Position numbers and translations under genes: made by a program. A stretch of DNA of 34,614 bases. Origin: Ophiosphaerella korrae. Lineage: Eukaryota > Ascomycota > Dothideomycetes > Pleosporales > Phaeosphaeriaceae. Below are positions 7,490-16,899 of this stretch, in pieces; the stretch's first letter is position 1; each line of letters opens with the position of its first letter. The notes under the pieces were generated by a model. That model ran no database searches, was not told the DNA's origin, and was given only the letters and a program-made list of their open reading frames with translations. Location of the stretch: NCBI GenBank assembly GCA_028456385.1, contig JALNQF010000404.1, forward strand, positions 1-34,614. Direction: 5' to 3'.

Positions 7490-8813
7490 CTATTTCTTGC
7501 CCAGCTCTACGATGCCACGACGCCCGGAAAACGCGCCGTCATCCATCCAAATGCCATTAACCTTCAATCCTACACTATCCGCCAACTCAGCCCACTGCTT
7601 TTCGGTCCTCTCCAAAGCACCCAAGCAGAACATAAGCCAATCCAACTTAGCCTCAACAGCTGTAACACCTGTCTCAGGTAGAACAATCTCATGAATCAAA
7701 ATGACCGAGTCATCCGCCATGACGCGCACAATATTTTCAAGAATAGTGCGCGCCTGTAATTCAGGCCAATCGTGCAAAATCATACGGAGATAATACGCCT
7801 TTGCGTTCTTAACGCTCTGGGGCTGCGGCTTGAAAAAGTCATGCTAGACCTTGGCGATGTGGCGTGGCAAAGTAGTGTTGTTTGCAATGACCTGGGGCAG
7901 ATCCTCGAGCACGAGTTTACCCTTGAGCGAGGTGTACTTCTCGCTGAACTTGGTCACTTGGTAGCCGAGGCCACCGCCTACGTCGACGAACAAGATGCGC
8001 TCTGGGTCGGAATTTGCTAGGCGCTTGTCGGCGGGGTAGTGTTTCGAGAACTCGAGGTCCTCGAAGCCTTTTTGCATCTCCATGGCTTTGTTGAAGGCGG
8101 CGGATAGGCGTTCATTGCCGGGAAGGGCCATGAAGTCGAAGTAGTTGCCCTTGTATCAGTCGTGGGCGAAGTTGAAAGGGCCGTCGTATGCGGAAGCGGG
8201 GTTTTGGTAGTTGTTTGCTGCGAGGTAGTCGGGGATCATGGAGATAGTACGGTAGACGTGGGTCATGTGGATGATGGAGGATTTGCTGGGAGATCCAGTC
8301 GCAAGGAAGGAGGTGAGGGACGTGGTGGCGTATGTGCCTGCGCTGAGCTCAGAGAAGATGTTGAGGGGAATAAGAAGTCGGATGACACGTTCTAGATTGC
8401 TGTGAGTGACAGGTCTTGGAGGCTTTCTGCTTGATTCATAATGTAGGTCTCTTCACTTACGTAGAAGGTAAGGGTTAGCTCTAGTCTTTTCCGCAAATTC
8501 ATCTAGGGTAATTAGTTTGCCATGGGCGAGCGCAATATCAGCAAGGTCTAGATCGATGGCAACGCGAAGTGCGATGGGGTCGAAGATAGACTGGGAAGGC
8601 CAGCATGAAACTATGAAATACTTTTGCTCTAGTATTATAGATACGGAAAGTGGATAAACATACTGTAACTAGGCGCAAGTTTTTCTCCATAGGGTTCTCA
8701 AGCGCATCACTGAGCTTTGCACTGGCTTGCACGAGCGCAAATCGATCAGATTCTGAAAGGCCCGCGGGGCCCTTCTTGGTGAGCTCCACGATCTGTTGAG
8801 TTAGGTCTGCCAT
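7490..8813 (-). pseudogene. COMT-type SAM-dependent O-methyltransferase with two in-frame stops
   Basis: Exons are 8813-8664, 8590-8461 and 8391-7490, separated by introns of 73 nt (8591-8663, GTATGT..CAG) and 69 nt (8392-8460, GTAAGT..TAG). Joined, they give a 393-codon frame, the usual length for fungal plant-type O-methyltransferases. The N-terminal dimerisation part (e.g. RVIRLLIPLNIF) precedes the SAM-binding motif VDVGGGLG (229-236) and the catalytic-His motif MILHDWP (His300). The frame is kept throughout but is interrupted by TGA at codon 172 (8156-8158) and TAG at codon 276 (7844-7846). The TAG would arise from CAG by a CpA to TpA change, as in RIP; the TGA fits CGA or TGG. Such enzymes methylate hydroxyls on phenolic or polyketide metabolites. 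All key residues survive, so decay looks recent; sequencing error at both sites is the alternative. Confidence 0.88.
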
Positions 8814-8924
8814 TTGATAGAATTCTAATTGTGCAGTCAGTGTGTTAATTGTCTCATGTCTAGAGAGAGAGTACTATACTTTTATGCTCGCAATACATTA
8901 TGCGAAAGTAGGTTGGATGCCTTA
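8814..8924 (-). promoter_or_regulatory. Truncated promoter of the O-methyltransferase
   Basis: Only 111 bp lie between the methyltransferase ATG (8813) and the first base of a pogo-like transposon (8925). No clear TATA box was seen. The element's TA target duplication is at 8923-8924, so the insertion separated the gene from whatever lay upstream. The leader itself is not RIPed. Confidence 0.6.
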
Positions 8925-8965
8925 ACGTGTCTGTGCGCGTGATGCGCATGTTCGCGTGATGCGCA
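8925..8965. repeat. Terminal inverted repeat, island-side, unmutated
   Basis: The 41-bp repeat starts ACGTGTCTGTGCGCG and contains CGCGTGATGCGCA twice (8936-8948 and 8953-8965), 17 bp apart. Against the inverted copy at 10986-11026 it differs at 20 positions, all of them C to T or G to A in the far copy. Confidence 0.92.
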
Positions 8966-9076
8966 CCCCCCACCAAAGTCGCGATCTCAAAGATGAGGCT
9001 GCAGAGCCACACACAATTGCTATTATTACGAGATTTTGTAGTAGAGTAGTAACTAGAGACTTGCGAGTAATATAGA

Positions 9077-10950
9077 CTATCTGAATTTTGCTGGGAGGCC
9101 GACGTTGCGGCCAGAGCGAGTAGTTTTAAGTGGAACTGCTGATGCAGCTGCTAGAGACTCCTCACTGCCTACAGCATCAACTGCCCGTTTACTGCGCTTG
9201 TTCTTCTAAGTAGATAAACTTAAAGCCTTCCTCTTCTACCTTTAGCTAGGTTGTATAGAGTTCTTAGTGTTAATAGCTGCGCGCTAGGCTGCGCGCTAAG
9301 CTACCTTCTCTACTCTCTCCTTCTCCCTTACTAACTTAGCTACCTCTTGCGCTACACGCTTCTCCTTAGCTAGCTTCTTTTTATATTAGCAAGTAGCCTA
9401 TTATAGCTCTCTCTTCTTAGCCTTTTAAACTTTCTCCTACTTTTTCTCTTACTCCTCTACCTTTTTATAATAGTAAGCCTCTCTTACTTTATATAGTAAC
9501 TAGAAGATAGCCTTACTATAGTACTCTTTGCGCTACTAGAAGTTAAGAAAGTTACTCTTTTTTTTATACTTTTTTTAAATACTAAGAGCTACTTATAGTC
9601 TTTTATTCTTATATTATATAAGCTTATATTAAGTTTAAAAGTAGTAGAGTAAAGTTCTTAATATTTTAACCTAAAGCTAAGTAGTATTTTTTATAATACT
9701 CTAGATAAAGCTATCTATCTACTTCTAGTTACTATTATAGAGGCTTAATAGTAATATAGAGCTCTAGCTCTTATTAGTAAGTAAGTAATTAAACTATTTA
9801 TAGATCTTATTAGTATCTTTTAGCTAGATACTTATAACTTTAAATAACTTAAGTATTATTAAAGATTTAAAAGTTTTTATCTAGGCTTACTAAAAGAGTA
9901 AAAAGAAGTTACTTTTACTAACTAAGATAAAGCCTTAAGCTTACTAAAAGTAGTTATTAAGTTTAACTATATAGGTAGACGTAAGAGGCCTAAATATTAC
10001 TATATTAAGTAGCTAAAGAGAGTAAGTTAAATAGAGAGAAAAGATAGTAAGATCTAATTTTTATTATAAAAGTTAATAAAATCTAGAGTAATATAAGAGC
10101 TATACTTATCTATAATAAGTAACTAATATAAGTATCTAGCTTTAGTAGTATAGTAGTTAAATACCTACTTAAGCTAAGCTAGACTAACGTTATTATTTAT
10201 CTATTTAGATAGAGATAAGCTAATAAAGACTTAATACTCTCTAACCTTAATTATATCTACTTATACTAATCTTATAGCTCTTTAGGTAGCTTTATATATA
10301 AGTCTAAGTAGTAAAGATATCTTATCTATATAAATATATACTAAAGTAGTTATCTACTTATAAGAGCTATCTTAGAGAGCTACCTAAGCCTCTTTCTTCT
10401 TTTATATTACTTAGCTAAAGATATATTTAGACTTCTTAGTAATACTAATTATAAAGCCTTTCTTATCTATATTATATATATACTATAGATCTATCTAATA
10501 TTTTTCTATCTTCTAATATATTAAGTTAAAGTATAGCTTATACTTTATATAAGAATTAGTTTTATAGTGTTTATAGTTAATACTAGTAGTTTATTTAGAT
10601 ATAAGTAAGCTCTAGTTTTAATAGAAAAAGTAAGTTACTTAGCTCTAGCTAATAGTTTTATAAGCTACTTATAATACTAAGTTTTTTATTATCTTTTTTA
10701 TAAGTAGAAAGCTTCTTTCTATAAGCTTTTTAATATAATATAAAAGCTTATCCTCTTACTATAGGCTAAGCTTTATCTAGTTAAGTTTTTTAGTTTAATT
10801 TAAGCTTATTAGGCCCTAGTATCTTTAGCTTAGCGTAGATTACTAAATATTATATTTAGTAGTAATTTTTTTATATAAAAAACCTTATTCTAGTTTATAT
10901 AACTTAATTTCTTTAATTATAGCTTAAATTAAGTCTATATTAGTAAAGTT
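9077..10950 (-). pseudogene. pogo-like DDE transposase, RIPed except the C-terminus
   Basis: The C-terminus is legible on the minus strand: a Lys/Arg-rich stretch, then an Ala/Ser-rich linker, then TRSGRNVGLPAKFR and a TAG stop at 9077-9079. A TRSGR..LPxxF ending is familiar from fungal pogo/Fot1 transposases (family knowledge). Upstream of about 9250 nearly every CA and TG has become TA and the frame is full of TAA/TAG. The 5' limit is approximate because the N-terminal helix-turn-helix could not be read with confidence. Confidence 0.65.
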
Positions 10951-10985
10951 ATTACTTGTTATAAAAACTTAAGTTTAGTAAAGAG

Positions 10986-11026
10986 TATATATTACGCGAA
11001 TATATATATTATATATATAGATATAT
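10986..11026. repeat. Terminal inverted repeat, far side, fully RIPed
   Basis: This is the reverse-complement partner of 8925-8965. Of 41 positions, 21 are identical and 20 show C to T or G to A, with no other substitution. It contains the surviving block ATTACGCGAA, in which no cytosine is followed by A. It is followed by the TA target site and then directly by the next element. Confidence 0.9.
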
Positions 11027-11028
11027 TA

Positions 11029-12214
11029 CTATATCTATATACTTAATACGCGTATTTACTTAATATATAGAGAATACTAAAGTTATAATCTTAAAAATAC
11101 AGCTATAGAGCTATATATAATAGCTATTATTATAAGATTTTATAGTAAAGTAGTAACTAGAAGCTTATAAGTAATTTAGACTATCTAAATTTTACTAAAA
11201 GGCTAATATTATAGCTAAAGTAAGTAGTTTTAAGTAGAGCTACTAATATAGCCACTAGAGACTTCTTACTACTAGTAGTATTAACTACTTATTTCTTATA
11301 CTTAATCTTTTAAGTAAGTATATATAAGGCTTTCTTCTTTCTTTTTTAAAGTAGTTAGAGAGCTCTTTTAGTATTTTAAGCTTTTTTCTTATAAGCTTAC
11401 TTAGCTATATAATTAGCTTTCTCTTTCTTTTTTACTTTCTTAAGTCTTTTTTTTTCTATATACTTCTCTTTAGCTATCTTAAGCTTATATAGCTTAGTAG
11501 CCTTTTTAAGCTTAGATTTCTTAGCTATTTAGAGTTATAACTCTCTTTTTTTACACTCTTTTACTCTTTTATAAGTATATAACTTTTTAAACTTACTTAG
11601 TAACTAGATTATAGCTTTACTATAATACTCTTAGTATTATTAAAGATTAAGAAGTTTACTATACTTTTTATACTTCTTTTTAATAGTTAGTACTTTTTTA
11701 AGCTTTTTATTCTTATATTAGAGTAGCTAGATCTTAACTAAGATAGAGTAAAGTAATTAACTAAGCTTTTATATATCTTTACTATTTTTATCTTTAACTA
11801 TAGATTATATAAAGTAATCTATTTTCTACTAGTTAGATCTACTAAGTATTAATATAGAGCTCTCTTATAACCTCTACTTATCTAAAGTAGTTTTAGTAAA
11901 TATTATACTATAAGCTATAGTAAACTATAGCTACGTAAAGTATAAGTAAAAGTAAAAGCCTTTAGGTAATATATATACTATTCTACTCCTATATTTAATA
12001 TTATTAAATACTTAGTTACTTTTTTAGGTTTATTTAGTATAGTAGAGTAAAGCTACTATATAATAGTAAACCTATTTAGTATAATACTAGAGTTAATAGG
12101 TAATATTTCTATTACTTTAAAAGACTTAAGTATTATCTTTTCTTTAAAAGAATTTATCTAGGCTTTCTAAAATAAAAGAAAGAAGTAACTTTTTATAATT
12201 TAGAGTTATCTATA
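11029..12214 (-). mobile_element. Second pogo-like element of the same family, truncated, RIPed
   Basis: The first 40 bases align with the terminal repeat at 8925-8965, with almost all differences C/T or G/A. The sequence 11090-11310 then aligns with 8990-9215, including the minus-strand transposase C-terminus and stop (TAG at 11181-11183, preceded by a VKFR-like ending in place of AKFR). Similarity to the first copy continues in the body, for example around 12110-12215 versus 9835-9935. Past about 12215 the alignment is lost and a different transposase fragment begins, so the 5' part is missing. Every part is RIPed. Confidence 0.75.
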
Positions 12215-12436
12215 GCTTTTATAAAGGTAGTATAAAATAGACTTTATATAAGATAACTTAATAAAGTAGTTTTAATAATTAACTAAAAAGAGTAAATAGT
12301 AAATAAAGCTATCTAAGTAAGTACTAAGTATATATACCTAGTAGCTTACTAAGCGCTAACTAAAAGTAGAGAAGTAGTTAAATATTAGTAAGTTTATAAT
12401 ATTAGTAAGTTATAACTTACTAATATTATAGTAGAG
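12215..12436 (+). pseudogene. Fragment of the other pogo-like transposase (as at 1076-2059)
   Basis: Bases about 12228-12333 on the plus strand match the reverse complement of about 1077-1180, the transposase cut by the family A LTR. Differences are C/T or G/A. The fragment continues to 12436, where the 253-bp LTR of the large Gypsy element begins. It is heavily RIPed and has no intact frame. Confidence 0.6.
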
Positions 12437-12689
12437 TATTATAAAGAAAGGAATAGTAAAAAAAAAGTAAGTAGTTACTAGAGAAATATAAGTACTAAGA
12501 GCTTATAAGGAGGTAAACTATTAAGGAAGAGAAGTAAGAGAGAGTAGTTAATAGGCCCTTAAGTAGTAGGATATAACTTATAGGAGGGCGAATAATATTT
12601 AGAGTTAGTTTAGCTAATAAAGTTTAAGATCTTTAAGACTAATAAGCTCTTAGGCCCTAAATCTATATTAAGTATATAACCTTATAATA
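12437..12689 (+). repeat. 5' LTR of the large Gypsy element (253 bp)
   Basis: Exactly the same length as 30647-30899 and aligned end to end, with differences mostly C/T or G/A. The right-hand copy is the more mutated: for example AGGAGGTAAAC here versus AAGAAGTAAAC there. The internal region begins AATAGTAACTAATATAAAAC; no clear tRNA primer-binding site could be named. Confidence 0.85.
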
Positions 12690-12763
12690 AATAGTAACTA
12701 ATATAAAACTTAAACCTATAACCTTAGCCTTAAGAGCGCTAGCTTATATACTATTATATAAAG

Positions 12764-12926
12764 TATAGGAATAGATATAAGAATAGAGAGGTATAAGAAT
12801 AGATATAAGAATAGATAGGTATAAGAATAGATATAGGAATAGATGGGTATAGGAATAGGTATAGGAACAAGTATAAGAATAGGTATAAGAATAGGTATAA
12901 GAATAGGTATAAGAATAGGTATATAT
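12764..12926. repeat. 12-bp tandem repeat array
   Basis: About 13 tandem units of a 12-bp motif close to ATAAGAATAGGT fill this stretch just inside the 5' LTR of the large Gypsy element. Some units are spaced irregularly (AGATAT or GAGAGGTAT variants). It may be part of the leader or an early gag coding repeat; RIP hides the frame. Confidence 0.85.
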
Positions 12927-13499
12927 ATAAAACTAAAGATAAGCTAACTTATTTTATATAAAAATAGGTATAGTATAAGTATAAGTATAAAAATAGAAAC
13001 ACGCTATAAATATATAGAGCCTAAGACCTAAGAGGCTATAAGTAGTATAAAAGGTAGGTAGCGTAACTAGCTAAAAATAAAGAAGCTAATAAGAAATATT
13101 AGAGAAGCTCTTAATAAGCCTTTAGGTACTTAATAAATAGCTAGTAAAAGTATAAATAACAAGAATATTAAAATAGAAAAATAACTAGTAAGAAAATAGT
13201 AAAGATAGAATAGAATAATAAGTAGTATAGTAAAAAGAAATAGCTTAGTAGTAGTAAGTAGTATACTATAATTATAGATAAATAATATATAAAGAGAGAA
13301 GTAAAAGAAAGAATATTATAAAGTAATTCTAAGCTATAAGATCTAACCTATTATCTAATAAAGAGACTATACTAAAGCTATCTCTCTACTAGCTAAGAAC
13401 TTCTTTATATAACTTAAGACTCCTAAACCTAATACTTAAAAGACTATAAGATATACCTAAAAGAATTAGTATACTAATAATAGATAATAGCTCTACTAT

Positions 13500-14900
13500 C
13501 CTAAATACACTTTAACTAATAATTAAGATATCTTTAAAGATATTTAGCTAGCTTATAGTAGCTATTAAAATAATAGTAGAATAAAGTAGTAGAGTATATA
13601 TTAGTAAATAAAACCTATTTATAGATAAGAAGTTTAAGTTTACTAGTACTAATATAATAGAGTTTCTAGATAGTATTAAGAAATAAGTAATCTTTTATAG
13701 ATAGCTTATTAGAGACTAGATCTATAATATTATTACGTTTAGTAATAAGATAAGAAAAAATATTATTAAATAAAGTATAACTAAGTTTATAGAAGTAGAG
13801 AAAGCTAAAGATTAAGTAAAGGTTAGAAAGGTAATAAGAAATAGGTTTTAAGAGTCTAATAAGGTATAATAAAAAGAAATAGAAAAAGTACTCTAAACTT
13901 AGCTATAGTAATACTTACTTATAGACAACCTCTCTCTCTAAAACTACTTTAATAACTTTAGCTCTTAGTTTATAAAGTACTAAAAAGTAAAAATAATTAT
14001 AAAAGCTATAAAAGAATATTACTTAGTAAAAGAACTTAATAAGTACTATCTATAAAAAGTCTTTAATAAATATAACCTAAGTAATAAAAATATAGAAGAC
14101 TTTAACTTTTAAATAATTTAGAAGTACTTTAACTAGCTAGTATAGAGAGACCTATAAGTAAAATATTTTAACCTAGCTTTTAAGAGAACTATAAGTATAC
14201 TAAAGCTTATAAGCTATAAGAAATAGCTATATATAATACCTAAAGGAATATTTAAGCCTCTTAATATAAAGCTTATACCTAACTCTTATAACTAGACTTA
14301 AAGATAGAAAGAAGTCTAAATACTTCTAGGAATAGAAGTTATATAATTAGAAGTTAATAATTTTATAAAATACTTTAAAATAATAAAACTTTAAGTAATT
14401 ACTCTTATAGCTATAAATAACCTAAATACTAAAGCTTAAGAACTTATCTAGCTACTAGAAGTATACTTAGTTATAAAAAGATAAATTAAAGTAGATAAGT
14501 ATCTATAGACTCCTTAGGCTATAGTAAACTTATAGTTAGTAATACCTTTTATAATAAGGCTATAATTTTAAAAAAACCTTTTACTACTATTTTAGAATAA
14601 TATAAGACCTTAGTATTAGAATAATATAGTAAGTATAAGTTTAGACTTTTATAGTTATATTAGGTATAGAGACCTAAATTACTATATTAATAACTATAAA
14701 GAAAGAAAAGCTTTAATACTTAATAGATAGATTTAGTTTAATCTAGAAACTAGAAGATACTAATAAAGTATATAGTAAACTTACTAAGGGTTTATTAAAT
14801 AGATTAGAGTAAGAAGTAACTAGAATAATATAATAATCTAGTATATCTAGTAAAGAATATAAGACCTAAAGTATAGAGAAATAAACTCTTAAGTAATACT
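13500..14900 (+). pseudogene. Gag of the large Gypsy element, with RIPed CCHC knuckle
   Basis: One plus-strand frame reads through with breaks almost only at TAA/TAG, expected from RIPed Gln/Trp codons. At 14656-14697 it spells Y-x2-Y-x4-Y-x4-Y. This is exactly a CCHC zinc knuckle (C-x2-C-x4-H-x4-C) after TGY to TAY and CAY to TAY changes. A knuckle of this spacing is the nucleic-acid-binding end of retroelement Gag. Limits are approximate. Confidence 0.6.
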
Positions 14901-16899
14901 AAACCTTATAATATAATAGCTAGTATAGCCTTAGATAATAGTAGTAATAAACTTACTTAGAAGTATAATAGATAATTTAGAAAAAGATAGAATAGTAAGT
15001 ATAGAAGAATATAATAGATTCTAGATATAGTAACTAAAAATAAAAAGAGATCTAGTAAAAAAAGATATTACTAAAACTATATATATTACTATAGTAGAGT
15101 TTAGAACCTAAAAGCTTTTAGTACCTATTCTAGCTATATAAAATAATTACAAAAAAGAGGCTAAATTTCTTAAATCTAAGTAGACCTAATTTAATAATAT
15201 AAAAATAGAAATAGATCTAGAATAACTTTTTAAAAAAATAGATAAACAAAAGAACTATATTAAAAAGCTTAGGTAGATTAATACTTTAGAACTAAATACT
15301 AAAGAAGTAATATAAAAAGTTATAAAAGTACTAGTATCTTTACTTATATAAATACTCCTAGCTAATATACTAAACTTTCTTAAGAAGCTTATAAAGCCTA
15401 CTTTTATAGTAAATAAGTTAGAAGAGTTTATAAATATAAAAGTAATAGTAAGTATAACTAAAGACTTAAGAAAAATACTTTAAAGCTTTAAAAGACTACT
15501 AGTAGCTCTATTCTAGAATAGCCTATACCTATATATAATAAATACTAATATTTCTAACTAAGTAATAGTAAAAGCTATAAATAGAAAACTTATTAGGTAT
15601 AGAGCTTATAAACTCTTAGGCTCTTTTACTAAAGTACTTCTTATTATACCTATATACTTTACTAGTTTTATAGCTAATATAAATATAGTAGGAGAGTACT
15701 TAGAATATAACTAACTTAGTAGAATTAAAAGACTTAGAAAAGAATACCTAAAAGTAATAATCTAGGTCTATAGGACTAAACTACTAGCTTTACTTAACTT
15801 AAAAGTAGAACTTAATATAATCTACCTTAAAATAGTTCTAGCTACTAGCTTAAGTATAGCTAGTTACTATAAATAGAGTAAAAGAGTCCTTTAAAGAAAT
15901 TATATAGAGCGTACTAGTTATTATTAGAAGTATTAAAGTCTAGTCTAACTTCTTTATTATAAGAAGTTTCTCTTACCTAATAATCTTTAAGAACCTATTT
16001 ATAATAGATTGTTAATACTCTTTTAAATAAGAAGATAATAGCTAAATATACTATAAAGTTTAGTTAAAAAATCGAAATACTTCTATAAAGTTTATAGTAA
16101 TATTTAATAAAATAAGAAGTATAAGATAGATAAATATAATAATAGAAAAACTAGTAAAAAACTCTACTACTAAGAGTAGAGTTCTATAAATAGATACCTA
16201 GAAAATAGAGAAATAAGAAAGAGACGCCTAGAAAACTATTAGTAGTACCTAGTATCTATACTAGGAATTATAGAATAATCTATAAGTAGATCTAATAATA
16301 ATAAAATAAGCTAGTATTTCCTTAGATAAAAGTATTTTAGAAATCCTAGAAGACTTTATAAAGATATAGAAATAAGTAAAAAGAAGAAAATAGATACTTA
16401 AAAGCTTATTAAAGATAGAACTATAATTTAAGCTAAATACTATATATAAGTTAAAAGGTAAAAAAGTATAGCTAGTTTATAACTCTTTAGTATAGCCTTA
16501 TATTATAAGTATATATATATAAGCGTAGCTTAGTACTTAGCTTAGTATAAGTAAGCCTATTAGAGCTCTCTATAGTATAAGTATATACTACTACCTTAGC
16601 TCTATATAAGTATATTAGCTAGTTTAAGTAGAGCTTTCTATTAATAATAAATCTATTAATTACTTTCTAACTACGTATACTTTATAGCTTACAATACTTT
16701 ACTAAGTAGAGAGTTAATTAAACTAAAAAGTAAGAGTAGAACTTAAGTAGCTAGTAAATAATAACTAAAGCTAGAGATAATTCTAATAATATATTACTAA
16801 TAAGACTACTCTTTTTTTTATAAGTACTTTAGTTATAAAAGAATAGCTAGTAAAAATAAAGATTACTAACTAGCTATAGCTAAGAGAAAGAAAAATACT

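Larger units (their letters stand above)
8925..11026 (-). mobile_element. pogo/Fot1-like DNA transposon, 2,102 bp, complete ends
   Basis: The ends are a 41-bp terminal inverted repeat pair (8925-8965 and 10986-11026) flanked on both sides by TA (8923-8924 and 11027-11028), the target duplication of Tc1/mariner-pogo elements. Length 2.1 kb is normal for Fot1-type elements. The transposase is on the minus strand and ends at a stop at 9077-9079. The end facing the gene island is unmutated. From about 9250 onward the element is progressively and then fully RIPed. The element lies next to the methyltransferase start. Confidence 0.88.

Noticed and set aside
8936..8965. Short palindromic direct repeats as a CRISPR-like array
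   Set aside because: Only two copies, within the terminal repeat of a DNA transposon, in a eukaryotic genome.
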